Origin: Gottfriedia endophytica
Lineage (GTDB): Bacteria > Bacillota > Bacilli > Bacillales > Bacillaceae_G
Reading direction: 5' to 3'
DNA length: 64,000 nt
Assembly (NCBI RefSeq): GCF_017814275.1
Contig: NZ_JAGIYQ010000017.1
Location: 1 to 64,000, forward strand
Part shown: positions 46,629 to 55,856 of the stretch, piece after piece
How positions within the stretch are numbered: the first letter of the stretch is position 1
Layout of the letters: each line of letters begins with the position of its first letter
Position numbers and translations under genes: made by a program
Notes under the pieces: model-generated
What the model was told of the DNA's origin: nothing
The model's input: the letters and a program-made list of their open reading frames with translations, nothing else
The model's database searches: none

Positions 46629-47087
46629 ATGACAAAACAAGAATTACTAAATCACCATACTAATGTAATGAATTTTGTTATGTCACTTAATCAATTAACT
46701 AAAAACGAATGGCAAAGTCCGATCGAAGAAGGAAAGTGGTCGATTGCTGAAATCGTATACCATTTTATCCCTTGGGATTTGTTTATAATTGAAAAGAGAT
46801 TGCCCTTTTTTCGTTCAAATCAAAGTTTACCACAAGCTCCTATCGTAGAAGAATTAAACAAAACTTCGTCAGAGAAAGCGAAAATAACTTCTAAAGAAGG
46901 TACAATTAAGTATTTCATTGAAACTAGAACATTATTAAAAAATCAAATCGAAAGTTTGACTGAAAATGAATGTGGAATTGAAATTGTAATAGGTACTAAA
47001 AAAATTACTATTATCGATTATTTATTTGGAATGGCTGAACATGATCAACATCATATAAAACAAATTAAAAATTACTTGAATTCATAG
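46629..47087 (+). CDS. DinB-superfamily protein
   Basis: 152 residues, DinB_2-like four-helix bundle. Metal ligands are expected in IAEIVYHFIPWD and the C-terminal AEHDQHHIKQI. It is clearly different from the DinB protein at 5209. The substrate is unknown. The ribosome site AAAGGGGT is rather far from the ATG. No operon partner is evident. Confidence 0.75.
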   Translation: MTKQELLNHHTNVMNFVMSLNQLTKNEWQSPIEEGKWSIAEIVYHFIPWDLFIIEKRLPFFRSNQSLPQAPIVEELNKTSSEKAKITSKEGTIKYFIETRTLLKNQIESLTENECGIEIVIGTKKITIIDYLFGMAEHDQHHIKQIKNYLNS

Positions 47088-47235
47088 TGTTTATTTTTTT
47101 AGGTTCTACAAGGCATACACTATTCTTATTCGAGACTCTTTTACATAAAAATCTTCACAATCCCAGTAACCTGATTTTCAATATAATTAGAGAAAAAAAG
47201 TCTTAAAAAAAGTAAAAATCGCAAGGGAGTAAACG

Positions 47236-47955
47236 ATGAAAAACTTTATTATTTTCGGAGGAAGTAAAGGTTTGGGTCAGGCTTTCGCTAAAGGATTGCC
47301 TGAAAAGGGTGATAATATTTGGCTCGTTTCTAGAAGTCGTCCTGAAAGTTTGGAGCTAAACGATGGTATCCATAGATATTGGATAGAAGCTGACTTATCG
47401 TTGGCTGATGTATGTACTCAGATAGCGAATACATTAAGCGGTTTTACTATAGACGTTTTAATATACAATGTTGGGATATGGGAGAGCAAAGGGTTTAGTA
47501 ATGATTATGATTTTGAGAAAGATGCAGTTGACGAAATTACAAAAATAATTAATGTTAATCTAACGTCTGCAATTACTTGTATCCAAAAGCTATTACCTAA
47601 TCTAAAAAATTCAGATAACGGAAAAATTTTCTTAATAGGTTCTACGGCAGGTCTTGAAAATAATGATTTTACTCAAATTTCATTTGTTACTTCAAAATTC
47701 GGAGTACGTGGAATTGGAAATTCATTACGGGAACATGTGAAGAAGTATAATATCGGTGTAACATGTATAAATCCAGGTGAAATTGCAACCCAAATTCCAT
47801 ATGAAGAGGGAATTGATAAAGTCTTATCGGCTTATAATGGCACACAAATTCCACTTCAAGATATTGTTTCATTGGTAAAGTGCGTCATGAATCTCTCTAA
47901 GGCATCTTGTGTGAAAGAAATAAATATTCCAGCGATGCTTGATCCGAATGCATAA
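47236..47955 (+). CDS. SDR-family protein with Tyr-to-Phe change in the active site
   Basis: 239 residues. The cofactor loop GGSKGLG (residues 8-14), NVGIWE in place of NNAG, and Ser136 of GSTAG are present. The YxxxK motif reads Phe150-Val-Thr-Ser-Lys154, so the proton-donating tyrosine is missing although Ser and Lys remain. The codon is TTT, one base from TAT. The protein may bind NAD(P) without normal oxidoreductase activity. The rest (FGVRGIGNSLREHVKKYNIGVTCINPGEI) is ordinary SDR. A terminator follows. Confidence 0.8.
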   Translation: MKNFIIFGGSKGLGQAFAKGLPEKGDNIWLVSRSRPESLELNDGIHRYWIEADLSLADVCTQIANTLSGFTIDVLIYNVGIWESKGFSNDYDFEKDAVDEITKIINVNLTSAITCIQKLLPNLKNSDNGKIFLIGSTAGLENNDFTQISFVTSKFGVRGIGNSLREHVKKYNIGVTCINPGEIATQIPYEEGIDKVLSAYNGTQIPLQDIVSLVKCVMNLSKASCVKEINIPAMLDPNA

Positions 47956-47983
47956 TGAATGTGAGAAAACTAGAGGAATTATA

Positions 47984-48008
47984 CGCTCTTTCATTGAGCG
48001 GTTTTTTT
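47984..48008 (+). terminator. Intrinsic terminator
   Basis: CGCTC/GAGCG stem with loop TTTCATT and GTTTTTTT. Confidence 0.8.
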
Positions 48009-48063
48009 GATTGAAAAATATAAAGTACAAGGATAGAAAATTAAGAGATATGGGGGAAATAGA

Positions 48064-48240
48064 TTGAAAAGTGTTACAGGATTGTATTTAACTATGTGCA
48101 TAATGAATTTTGCGATATTGGCTAATATTACAATTTTTCATGGGAAATGGAATGGAATTACAATGAGTCTTTGTACATTATTGTTGATAGTTGGAACAGG
48201 CTTCTTTGTATCTGCAAAAATGAATAAGAATTCTTTGTAA
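48064..48240 (+). CDS. 58-residue two-helix membrane protein
   Basis: A TTG start preceded by GGGGGA opens a 58-codon frame (MKSVTGLYLTMCIMNF to KNSL). Two hydrophobic helices (about 5-25 and 31-52) are separated by HGKWNG. It lies between a terminator and the promoter of argS, so it would have to be its own unit. No family recognised. Confidence 0.45.
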   Translation: MKSVTGLYLTMCIMNFAILANITIFHGKWNGITMSLCTLLLIVGTGFFVSAKMNKNSL

Positions 48241-48283
48241 AAAACTTATTCGTTTTCTACTTTATAGTGAAACAAAAATTTTC

Positions 48284-48313
48284 TTGCTTAATAATTATAG
48301 AATAGGATATAAT
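48284..48313 (+). promoter_or_regulatory. Sigma-A promoter for the argS T-box transcript
   Basis: TTGCTT, an 18-bp spacer and a perfect TATAAT (48308-48313). Confidence 0.6.
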
Positions 48314-48337
48314 ATCTGAAAATATTGATAATATCGA

Positions 48338-48567
48338 TGACAAAGAAAAGTAGGTAGTTGCGATGAACAAAGCGAATTAGGGGTGGTGGAAGCCTAATAT
48401 CTAACAATTACTGAACCGCACTTTCGATGATGCTTACTTGAATAAGGAGTAGAGTAAGCCGGGGAGCACGGCCCTGTTATTAACCGAAGAGGTTCATTTA
48501 TGAACAAGCAGAGTGGTACCGCGGGAAAATAAACTCGTCTCTATTTTTTATGGAGATGAGTTTTTTT
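48338..48567 (+). promoter_or_regulatory. T-box riboswitch leader for argS, arginine specifier CGC
   Basis: The conserved T-box AGAGTGGTACCGCGG lies at 48510-48524 and is followed by the terminator ACTCGTCTC/GAGATGAGT with a T7 run (48533-48567). Upstream, stem I has the AGTA element (48349), the GGTGGTGGAAGCC terminal region and the right arm GAACCGCACTTTCGATG. The triplet CGC (48417-48419), followed by a purine, is the best specifier and codes for arginine. Uncharged tRNA-Arg should stabilise the antiterminator and allow argS transcription. Confidence 0.93.
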
Positions 48568-48620
48568 ATTTGTTCAAATGTTAGTCAAATCAAAAAAAGA
48601 TTTAAGATAGGAGGATTTTT

Positions 48621-50309
48621 ATGAATTTTAAACAATTGGTAGCAAAGAGTATCCATCAAACAATCAATACAAAATATTCAGAGGATGATTTGTATAACGT
48701 ATTAGAAATTCCGAAACATACTTCTTTTGGGGATGTTGCTTTTCCTTGTTTTATTCTTTCTAAAACGTTAAAACAGCCACCTCAAAAAATTGCAGAAGAG
48801 TTAGCATCATCTCTTAAAAGTCAGTATTTTCAAGAAGTAAAAGCGGTTGGTCCTTATGTAAACCTCTTTCTGAATAAAGAATATTTTTCATGCGAAATTG
48901 TAAAGACAGTAGTCGAGCTAAAACAAAACTACGGAAGTCTTAAAATCGGAAATGGTGAAAATATAACAATTGATTTATCTTCACCAAATATTGCAAGACG
49001 TTTTTCAATGGGACATTTGCGTTCGGCTGTAATTGGTAATTCAATTGCAAATATCGTAGAAAAATGTGGATATAAGCCAGTGAAAATTAATCATCTCGGT
49101 GATTGGGGTACACAATTTGGAAAACTAATAGTAGCTTATAAAAAATGGGGAGACAGGCAAAAAGTTGAGGCTGAACCAATTAAAGAGCTATTAAAATTAT
49201 ATGTTAAGTTTCATGAAGAAGCAGAGAAACAAAAAGAACTAGAAGACGAAGCACGTGCATATTTTAAAAAACTAGAGGATGGGGATGAAGAATCACTTGC
49301 TTTATGGAAATGGTTTAGAGAAGAATCATTAAAAGAGTTTCAACTTATTTATGATTTGTTGAATATCACATTTGATTCTTTTAATGGAGAAGCATTTTTC
49401 AATGACAAAATGGAAGAAGTTGTGGAATTACTTGCTAATAAACAGTTACTAATTGAGGATAATGGCGCTCAAGTTGTCAGACTTGATGAAGAAGAGATGC
49501 CTCCTTGTTTGATCCGTAAATCCGATGGTGCAACACTTTATGCAACAAGAGATTTATCAGCGGCAATTTATCGTAAGAGAACATATAATTTTTCAAAATC
49601 AATTTATGTGGTAGGGAATGAACAAAGTTTACATTTTAAACAGCTTATTGCCGTACTAAAAAAGCTTGAATTTGATTTTGCAGATGATATGATTCATGTA
49701 CCTTTTGGATTGATTTTAAAAGATGGAAAGAAAATGTCAACACGAAAAGGAAGAGTTGTCTTGCTTGAAGAAGTGCTTCGTGAAGCAATAACAATGGCTA
49801 ATCAAAACATACAAGATAAAAATCCATTACTACAAAACAAAGAAGAAATTGCTAATCAAGTTGGTGTAGGTGCTGTCATTTTCCATGATTTAAAAAATGA
49901 GCGTATGAATAACTTTGAGTTTTCATTAGAAGAAATGCTTAAATTTGAAGGAGAAACAGGGCCATATGTTCAATACACTTTTGCACGGGCATGTTCAATC
50001 TTAAAAAAAGCAAACTATGTGGAAGTAAATCAAAACCTAACTTTAAATGATGATCTAAGTTGGGAAATTGTAAAACAATTAAATGATTTTCCATTCATAA
50101 TCGAAAAGGCATATCACCGGTTAGAACCTTCTGTCATTGCTAAATATGTAATCGATTTAGCTCAATCATTTAATAAATATTATGGCAGTGTGAAAATTTT
50201 GCATGAAGACACTGAAAAACAGTCACGTTTGGCACTCGTTCAAGCAGTTAAAATCGTATTACATGAAGGATTACGATTATTAGGGATCTCAGCTCCTGAA
50301 GAGATGTAA
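48621..50309 (+). CDS. argS: Arginyl-tRNA synthetase
   Basis: 562 residues, class I synthetase that charges tRNA-Arg. The HIGH-equivalent lies in SSPNIARRFSMGHLRSAVIGN and the KMSKS-equivalent in DGKKMSTRKGRV. KINHLGDWGTQFGKLIVAYKKWG and GPYVQYTFARA are ArgRS blocks, and the C-terminal anticodon-binding helices are complete. Arg-Arg-Phe-Ser after SPNIA differs from the common KPFHVGH. The gene has its own arginine T-box leader, so it responds to charging of tRNA-Arg. Some bacilli carry two argS genes; whether this is the second copy cannot be told here. Confidence 0.95.
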   Translation: MNFKQLVAKSIHQTINTKYSEDDLYNVLEIPKHTSFGDVAFPCFILSKTLKQPPQKIAEELASSLKSQYFQEVKAVGPYVNLFLNKEYFSCEIVKTVVELKQNYGSLKIGNGENITIDLSSPNIARRFSMGHLRSAVIGNSIANIVEKCGYKPVKINHLGDWGTQFGKLIVAYKKWGDRQKVEAEPIKELLKLYVKFHEEAEKQKELEDEARAYFKKLEDGDEESLALWKWFREESLKEFQLIYDLLNITFDSFNGEAFFNDKMEEVVELLANKQLLIEDNGAQVVRLDEEEMPPCLIRKSDGATLYATRDLSAAIYRKRTYNFSKSIYVVGNEQSLHFKQLIAVLKKLEFDFADDMIHVPFGLILKDGKKMSTRKGRVVLLEEVLREAITMANQNIQDKNPLLQNKEEIANQVGVGAVIFHDLKNERMNNFEFSLEEMLKFEGETGPYVQYTFARACSILKKANYVEVNQNLTLNDDLSWEIVKQLNDFPFIIEKAYHRLEPSVIAKYVIDLAQSFNKYYGSVKILHEDTEKQSRLALVQAVKIVLHEGLRLLGISAPEEM

Positions 50310-50431
50310 ATATTAGAGTATATTTAAACATAAATGTATTGTGATAATTATTAATGTTACTGAAATATTAATTTACAAATAATGTGTTAGTTAAGATGGT
50401 AAATACAACTTCAAGTGTACTATTAAGACAG

Positions 50432-50478
50432 AATAACAAATCGGGCGTTCTATTGACCTGATTTGTTATTTTTTGTTT
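50432..50478 (+). terminator. Terminator after argS
   Basis: 11-bp stem AATAACAAATC/GATTTGTTATT, then TTTTTG. No gene is seen in the rest of 50310-50660. Confidence 0.85.
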
Positions 50479-50676
50479 TTTAATACTTTTCATAACACAT
50501 TTTTACTAGTGTTGAATACTTCCGTAAAAATACGTCCAATGCCTTACTATATTATCATTTTTCAACATCTTACTTTAGCTCTACACAACGGATAGTCGGT
50601 TTAATTAAAGGGAAATATTAAAAAGAGTACTATTAAATAGAACAAGCCCAAGAAATGGATAAGGAGTGAGCTTGCG

Positions 50677-52362
50677 ATGGACAACATGATAGCTCAAAAA
50701 ACGGTTGGCCAGTTTTTGTTCGATTGCCTGAAACTGGAGGGCATTACAGAAATTTTCGGCGTCGCAGGGGACTATAATTTTACACTTCTTGATACTTTAG
50801 AGTGTTATAGCGGCATCCGTTTTATAGAAGGGCGGAACGAGCTAAACTCGGGCTATGCCGCAGATGGCTATGCAAGAGTTAAAGGAATGGCAGCACTTAT
50901 TACGACTTTTGGGGTCGGGGAGCTCAGCGCCTGCAATGCGATAGCGGGAGCGAACAGTGAGCATGTACCAATAATCCACATTGTGGGTGCGCCTCTTGAT
51001 AAGGATCAAAAAGAGCACAAGCTGATGCACCACACCTTAATGGATGGGAACTTTGATGTCTTTCGCAAGGTGTATGAGCAGATTACGGCCTATACCGCAG
51101 TCATTACGCCGGAAAACGCAAAGATTGAAATTCCGGCTGCGATTCGCATTGCAAAGGAAAAGAAAAAACCAGTATACCTAGTTGTAGCCGATGATTTAGT
51201 TACCATGCCAATTAAGGTCCGGGATGAGCCAGTACCACAACGTCCCTCGTCCAACCTGAAAACCCTTCAGGCTGCGGTGAATAATGTTCATCTGATGCTG
51301 GAGCGTGCCCACAGGCCGGTTATCGTGGTGGATGTGAAAACAATGCGTTTTGGCCTTCAGACAGCAGTTCGACAGCTGGCCGATGCTATGAAAGTGCCTG
51401 TTGTAACGATGATGTATGGGAAGGGGGCATTCGACGAAACACATCCAAATTATATCGGAATGTACCTAGGCTCTTTCGGAGATTCTGAAGTCCAAAGTAT
51501 GGTGGAAAATGCCGATTGTATCATTGCAATCGGCATGGTATGGGCTGACACAAACACCGCAAATTTTACTGCAAAGTTAAACCCGTTAGTGACTATCAAT
51601 ATTCAACCAGACATGGTTAAGATCGCTGAGGCGGAATATCCGAATGTACTTGCAGCTGATATGCTACTTGCCGTGCAGAAGGTGGGTTATAAGGGCCAAG
51701 GTTTGGTAGGGAAATTGTCATTCCCTTACGATCAATTCTTATCTAATGCCGACGGCCCTCTATTGGCGGATGGCTATTATCCCCGTTTTCAGCGCATGCT
51801 GAAAGAGGACGATATTGTAATCGCCGAGACTGGGACGTTCTATAATGGAATGGCGGAGGTTAGACTTCCGGGTAATGTAACATATATTGGGCAAGGAGGC
51901 TGGCAGTCCATCGGTTACGCGATCCCCTCGGCGTTCGGTGCTATTATGGCCGCGCCGGAACGCCGAGTTTTGCTATTTACTGGTGACGGCGCCATGCAAC
52001 TAACAGCCCAGGAAATCAGTTCCATGCTCTATTACGGCTGCAAGCCTATTATCTTCGTCTTGAACAACGATGGATATACAATTGAGAAATATTTGAATGT
52101 CAAAACAGAGGGTCAAAAGTACAACCAAATCCCTAAATGGTCTTACACCAAGCTGCCCGAAGCATTTGGAGGTAACGCGTTTACCGTTACGGTCCGGACC
52201 TATGGAGAGCTTGATCAGGCTATAATCCAAGCTGAAACGGAATGTTCCGAAAGACTATGTATTATTGAAATGATCGCAGGGGATCCGATGGATGCACCTA
52301 AATATATGCACCTGATGCGGAGTTATATGGAGAAGCAGGAAATGCAGCGGAGCGAGAAATAG
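50677..52362 (+). CDS. Thiamine-diphosphate 2-keto-acid decarboxylase (indolepyruvate/pyruvate decarboxylase type)
   Basis: 561 residues. The catalytic Glu55 is in NELNSGYAADGYAR. The paired histidines of decarboxylases (KLMHHTLMDG) are present, and the ThDP motif starts GDGAMQLTAQEISSML and ends VLNNDGYTIE. This set is specific for the PDC/IPDC/branched-chain keto-acid decarboxylase group, which makes an aldehyde and CO2 from a 2-keto acid. Chain selectivity cannot be read. Base and codon use (GCC, GGC, CTG, CGG, GCG) is clearly richer in G and C than both neighbours, so recent transfer is likely. Ribosome site AAGGAGTG. Confidence 0.9.
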   Translation: MDNMIAQKTVGQFLFDCLKLEGITEIFGVAGDYNFTLLDTLECYSGIRFIEGRNELNSGYAADGYARVKGMAALITTFGVGELSACNAIAGANSEHVPIIHIVGAPLDKDQKEHKLMHHTLMDGNFDVFRKVYEQITAYTAVITPENAKIEIPAAIRIAKEKKKPVYLVVADDLVTMPIKVRDEPVPQRPSSNLKTLQAAVNNVHLMLERAHRPVIVVDVKTMRFGLQTAVRQLADAMKVPVVTMMYGKGAFDETHPNYIGMYLGSFGDSEVQSMVENADCIIAIGMVWADTNTANFTAKLNPLVTINIQPDMVKIAEAEYPNVLAADMLLAVQKVGYKGQGLVGKLSFPYDQFLSNADGPLLADGYYPRFQRMLKEDDIVIAETGTFYNGMAEVRLPGNVTYIGQGGWQSIGYAIPSAFGAIMAAPERRVLLFTGDGAMQLTAQEISSMLYYGCKPIIFVLNNDGYTIEKYLNVKTEGQKYNQIPKWSYTKLPEAFGGNAFTVTVRTYGELDQAIIQAETECSERLCIIEMIAGDPMDAPKYMHLMRSYMEKQEMQRSEK

Positions 52363-52533
52363 TCCAGAATAACAAAATGCTCTTGAAAAAGAAGAAATAG
52401 AAAAACCGTGTAACTTATTATAAAGACCCAATATATAAAAAACCTTAAAAAATATGATACTTTATAAAATATTCATGTATATTGTGCGATTGAATCACAA
52501 TATCAAAAAAATCATAACCGTTAGCAAATAGAA

Positions 52534-52575
52534 AAGCATCGTCATTCACATCAGAATGCTCATGCTTTTTTTTTT
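52534..52575 (+). terminator. Intrinsic terminator
   Basis: AAGCAT/ATGCTT outer stem and CATTC/GAATG inner stem, followed by T10. It probably ends the decarboxylase transcript. Confidence 0.75.
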
Positions 52576-52849
52576 ACTTCTTCTTTTTTAGGAGAATCAA
52601 AAGAGTTTCTTGGAAATCCTTTTTCCTCTTTCCGTTGTTCAGTATTTTATCAAGTTTTGCCAAACCAACAGTTAAGCGAACTTGTTTGTTTTCTAAAAAA
52701 GATTTCGTGTGTTCAGAAAACAATTCTTGAAACCATTGTTCTTTTCTCAATTGCTTTAAATTCTCATTAATTTTCTCTTCTGTAGGGAAACTTTTTGAAC
52801 CTGATATTACTGTGACTAAGTCTCCTAAAAATTCAAATATATTAAACAT
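52574..52849 (-). CDS. Hypothetical helical protein
   Basis: 91 residues from ATG 52849 (MFNIFEFLGDLV); a TTG at 52873 would add eight residues and has GGAAGGG overlapping it. A hydrophobic start (about 1-15) is followed by a charged, Lys/Glu-rich, probably all-helical chain ending in KKKK. No family recognised. It is the only gene in the 900 bp between the decarboxylase and the sugar-dehydrogenase gene. No feature is seen in 52874-53290. Confidence 0.45.
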   Translation of the reverse strand: MFNIFEFLGDLVTVISGSKSFPTEEKINENLKQLRKEQWFQELFSEHTKSFLENKQVRLTVGLAKLDKILNNGKRKKDFQETLLILLKKKK

Positions 52850-53308
52850 AACAGATTGTCTCAACCCTTCCAATAAAAATAATCTTTATTCAGTTTTGAT
52901 ACTAACCTATACGCTCATAATGTCGTATAAGTTTCGATTACTGGTAAAAGGAAACCTCTCTTATGATAAATTCAACTTAAAGGGTACAACACCCTTTATC
53001 TGCTATGTTTTTTAATTAATTATTCTTTTTCTTTCTTACTTAATATAAATAATATCCTGCATGTCTTAGAGTTTATCGTTTAAACCATTTCTTTGTGAAG
53101 GGGTTTTCTTTGTTATTTTGCTTTCAAATGGAAGACGAAACTTCCCAATTTTTGAAAATCTTGATGAAGATAAGCCTCCGTAATTTTAAATGATTATCAA
53201 ATATTTTTAAGTAATTTCCCCTAATTCTCTGGCCTTAATTTGATACTAATAGAACAGTTCTAATCATATTCTTTTAAGAGAAATCAATAAAAAGAGGTGT
53301 AAAGTTAG

Positions 53309-54739
53309 TTGATAAAAGTAAAGGTTAGTTTACGACCCATTGTAAATAACATAAATTTACCCACCGTTTTGAAAACAGCTATACTTCCGGGTGAATCGAT
53401 TGAAAGATTATTTATTGCAACCCAGGTAGGAGAAATCTTTTACATAGGAAACGGAGATATAAGGACTTTTTTAGATATTCGCTCGCGAGTCATAAAATTA
53501 GGTACTTCTGAAGAAGGGGTTTCTAGTAGTGGATATGATGAACGAGGATTGCTAGGGCTAGCGTTTCATCCAGATTTTTTTCATAATGGTTTGTTTTATC
53601 TTCATTATTCAGTAGCTGGAACACAAGGTCCAGGGGCTCTTTCTGAATATTTTAAGCCTAACCCATGTGATCCCAGTACTTTAAACCTAAGGTGGATAAA
53701 TAGAGAAACTAAATATGATCATATTGATACGGTAGAAGAATGGATTTTACAATCGAATGGTCAACCTCAAAAACGACGAACATTACTTAACATAAGAAGA
53801 CCATTTTTTAATCACAATGGTGTCAATAGCCTAAACTTTTCACCTGAAACCAGAAAACTTGTTTTAACAACTGGGGATGGTGGAGCAGGGTATGATCCAT
53901 TTAATTTAAGTCAAGATGATATGGAAATAGCGGGTAAAATAATTGAAATTGACGTCGTTAAGAATACATTTATTGATAATCCACCCGTAGTCACGCGCTT
54001 TAATGAACTTCCCGTACCTATTCAGGAAACGCTTACGGTAATTGCCAAAGGGGTTCGGAATATACCTGGGATTTCATTTCAAAGGTTTTATAATCAGTAT
54101 ATCAAATATGTGGGGAATGTCGGACAGGATTTGGTAGAGTCGATTTTTTCATTCGTTCATTATAAACCCATGCCGGTTACTCAGCTTATTCAATCCTCTT
54201 TAATAAGATCTGAACCTGACCCAGAAGGACTTATAAATTTTGGTTGGCGAGGGTGGGAAGGAGCTTTTCCTACTTCATTTATTACGGGCTGTTCTGAGAA
54301 TCTGGCTTTGAATGAGAAACCATTTGCTTATTACGATGAAACAGTAAAAACTTCAGTGAGGCGACTACTGCCTTTAACTAGTTATTTTCATAATGATTCC
54401 AGACCCGATAAGTTTGGAGGAACTGCACTTACAGGAGTCCAGGTATATATGGGGACTGGAATTCAAAATTTAACGGGATGCGTTGTGTTTACCGATTTTG
54501 CCCGAAAAGAAGAATCTCGGCCACCGGTTAGAGGGGTTTTAGCTTATACCAGGTTAAGTACAGATTGTAAACTAAATGATTTCAGTGTTATTGAAACCGA
54601 TTATAATTTTGAGTCTCAATCAGCTTATTATGTGAGTTTAGGAACGAATATGGATCAAACCAGACTATATTTAGGGGTTTATGGCTCTATGAAAGTGAAT
54701 GATTTTAACCAAGGTACTATTTTTGAAATTGTTCCATGA
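53309..54739 (+). CDS. Glucose/sorbosone dehydrogenase-like beta-propeller protein
   Basis: 476 residues. The GSDH signature ERGLLGLAFHPDFFHNGLFYLHYS (about 78-101) and NHNGVNSLNFSPETRKLVLTTGDGG (about 170-195) identify the PF07995-type six-bladed propeller. Soluble PQQ glucose dehydrogenases use a His in HNG-like loops as base; that region is present. Known bacterial members are exported, but no signal peptide is visible here. PQQ dependence and sugar specificity are unproven. It starts at TTG 53309 after AGAGGTG. A membrane-protein gene follows. Confidence 0.75.
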   Translation: MIKVKVSLRPIVNNINLPTVLKTAILPGESIERLFIATQVGEIFYIGNGDIRTFLDIRSRVIKLGTSEEGVSSSGYDERGLLGLAFHPDFFHNGLFYLHYSVAGTQGPGALSEYFKPNPCDPSTLNLRWINRETKYDHIDTVEEWILQSNGQPQKRRTLLNIRRPFFNHNGVNSLNFSPETRKLVLTTGDGGAGYDPFNLSQDDMEIAGKIIEIDVVKNTFIDNPPVVTRFNELPVPIQETLTVIAKGVRNIPGISFQRFYNQYIKYVGNVGQDLVESIFSFVHYKPMPVTQLIQSSLIRSEPDPEGLINFGWRGWEGAFPTSFITGCSENLALNEKPFAYYDETVKTSVRRLLPLTSYFHNDSRPDKFGGTALTGVQVYMGTGIQNLTGCVVFTDFARKEESRPPVRGVLAYTRLSTDCKLNDFSVIETDYNFESQSAYYVSLGTNMDQTRLYLGVYGSMKVNDFNQGTIFEIVP

Positions 54740-54907
54740 TTTATAAATAAAAAATTCGTAATCCCCCTAGAGAAAGCTTCTATTTTTAAATATTAATAGA
54801 GAGGCAGTTTTCATTCCATTTGATTATTAACATGCAGCAATACTGCATATAGCGCAATGCAATGAATAGTATAGGAAGTGAAGAATTGGCTATTTTTAGG
54901 GGGGATT

Positions 54908-55483
54908 ATGATCAATCGGTTTGTTCGTTATTGGTATCAATCGATGATAGACACTGGTGCAAACTATGTTCATGTAAGTAAGATTGCCCTTACAACCAGG
55001 TTAGTTATTACAGCCTTATTGAGTACATTTACCACTATATTTCAATCAGCGGGAGGCTTTATGCCTGGTATTGGCTTCCTGATTAGTCCTCTAGCGACAT
55101 TACCAATTTTTCTAGCTACTTACGTTTCTATCCGCCAGGGAATCCTCTGTTTTACCCTTTCCGTTTTCCTTTTATTTATTATTCAGCCTAGTGAACTAAT
55201 TATCTTTCCATTTACAACAGGTTTATTAGGTATAGCGATGGGTGTGGCGTTTTTACAATTGAAGAGAAGAATTTTGATTGTTTCCTTTGTATCAATATGT
55301 TTACTTACTGGTATTATGGTGATTCTGTATGGATTCCGTTTTCCTTTGCTAGGACCAACTGTTGATACAACTAGGGATCCAATGGTTATTGCAATAATAT
55401 TTATATTTTGTTTTCTTTACTGCTGGATCTTCGCGGAAGTTTGTAGAATACTCATGAATAGATTGTGTCGGGCATTGCCTTAA
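54908..55483 (+). CDS. Multi-pass membrane protein, unknown
   Basis: 191 residues with five or six hydrophobic segments (roughly 22-42, 50-75, 78-98, 102-120, 124-145, 160-182). Loop PGIGFLISPLATLPIFLATYVS and the polar N-terminus INRFVRYWYQSMIDTG give no clear family; an ECF-type S component or a DUF of spore-formers is conceivable. AGGGGGG at 54898-54904 supports ATG 54908 over GTG 54878. Confidence 0.55.
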   Translation: MINRFVRYWYQSMIDTGANYVHVSKIALTTRLVITALLSTFTTIFQSAGGFMPGIGFLISPLATLPIFLATYVSIRQGILCFTLSVFLLFIIQPSELIIFPFTTGLLGIAMGVAFLQLKRRILIVSFVSICLLTGIMVILYGFRFPLLGPTVDTTRDPMVIAIIFIFCFLYCWIFAEVCRILMNRLCRALP

Positions 55484-55601
55484 AAGTTTAGTAAAATCTT
55501 TTGCTTTTAAAGATAGGTTGATAGTTGCCTCTAGACAATAAAATTAACAAGTACACAAGTTAAACAGACTATATACTTCCCGAAAATCGGGCGCAAAAGT
55601 A

Positions 55602-55650
55602 AAAGATTGATACATTAGTCAAAAATAACATGTATCAATCTTTATTTTTT
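55602..55650 (+). terminator. Terminator in the 370-bp gap after the membrane-protein gene
   Basis: 14-bp stem AAAGATTGATACAT/ATGTATCAATCTTT, then ATTTTTT. A small CCCG/CGGG hairpin lies at 55579. Confidence 0.85.
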
Positions 55651-55856
55651 ATGATTTTTTACGAATTAGGTCCTGATAAATTATTTACTGGTTTATTTTT
55701 CGTATTGGAAATAATAAATGAAGTATTACAATAATAGTCTTAAAAATGTTGAATATAAACTTATATGCGTTGTAATGGTTTAATCAATGTTATATAATGT
55801 AAGTAAGTTACTTATAGTAAGTTAAAAACCAATGAATATTTATAGGAGGCATTGTA

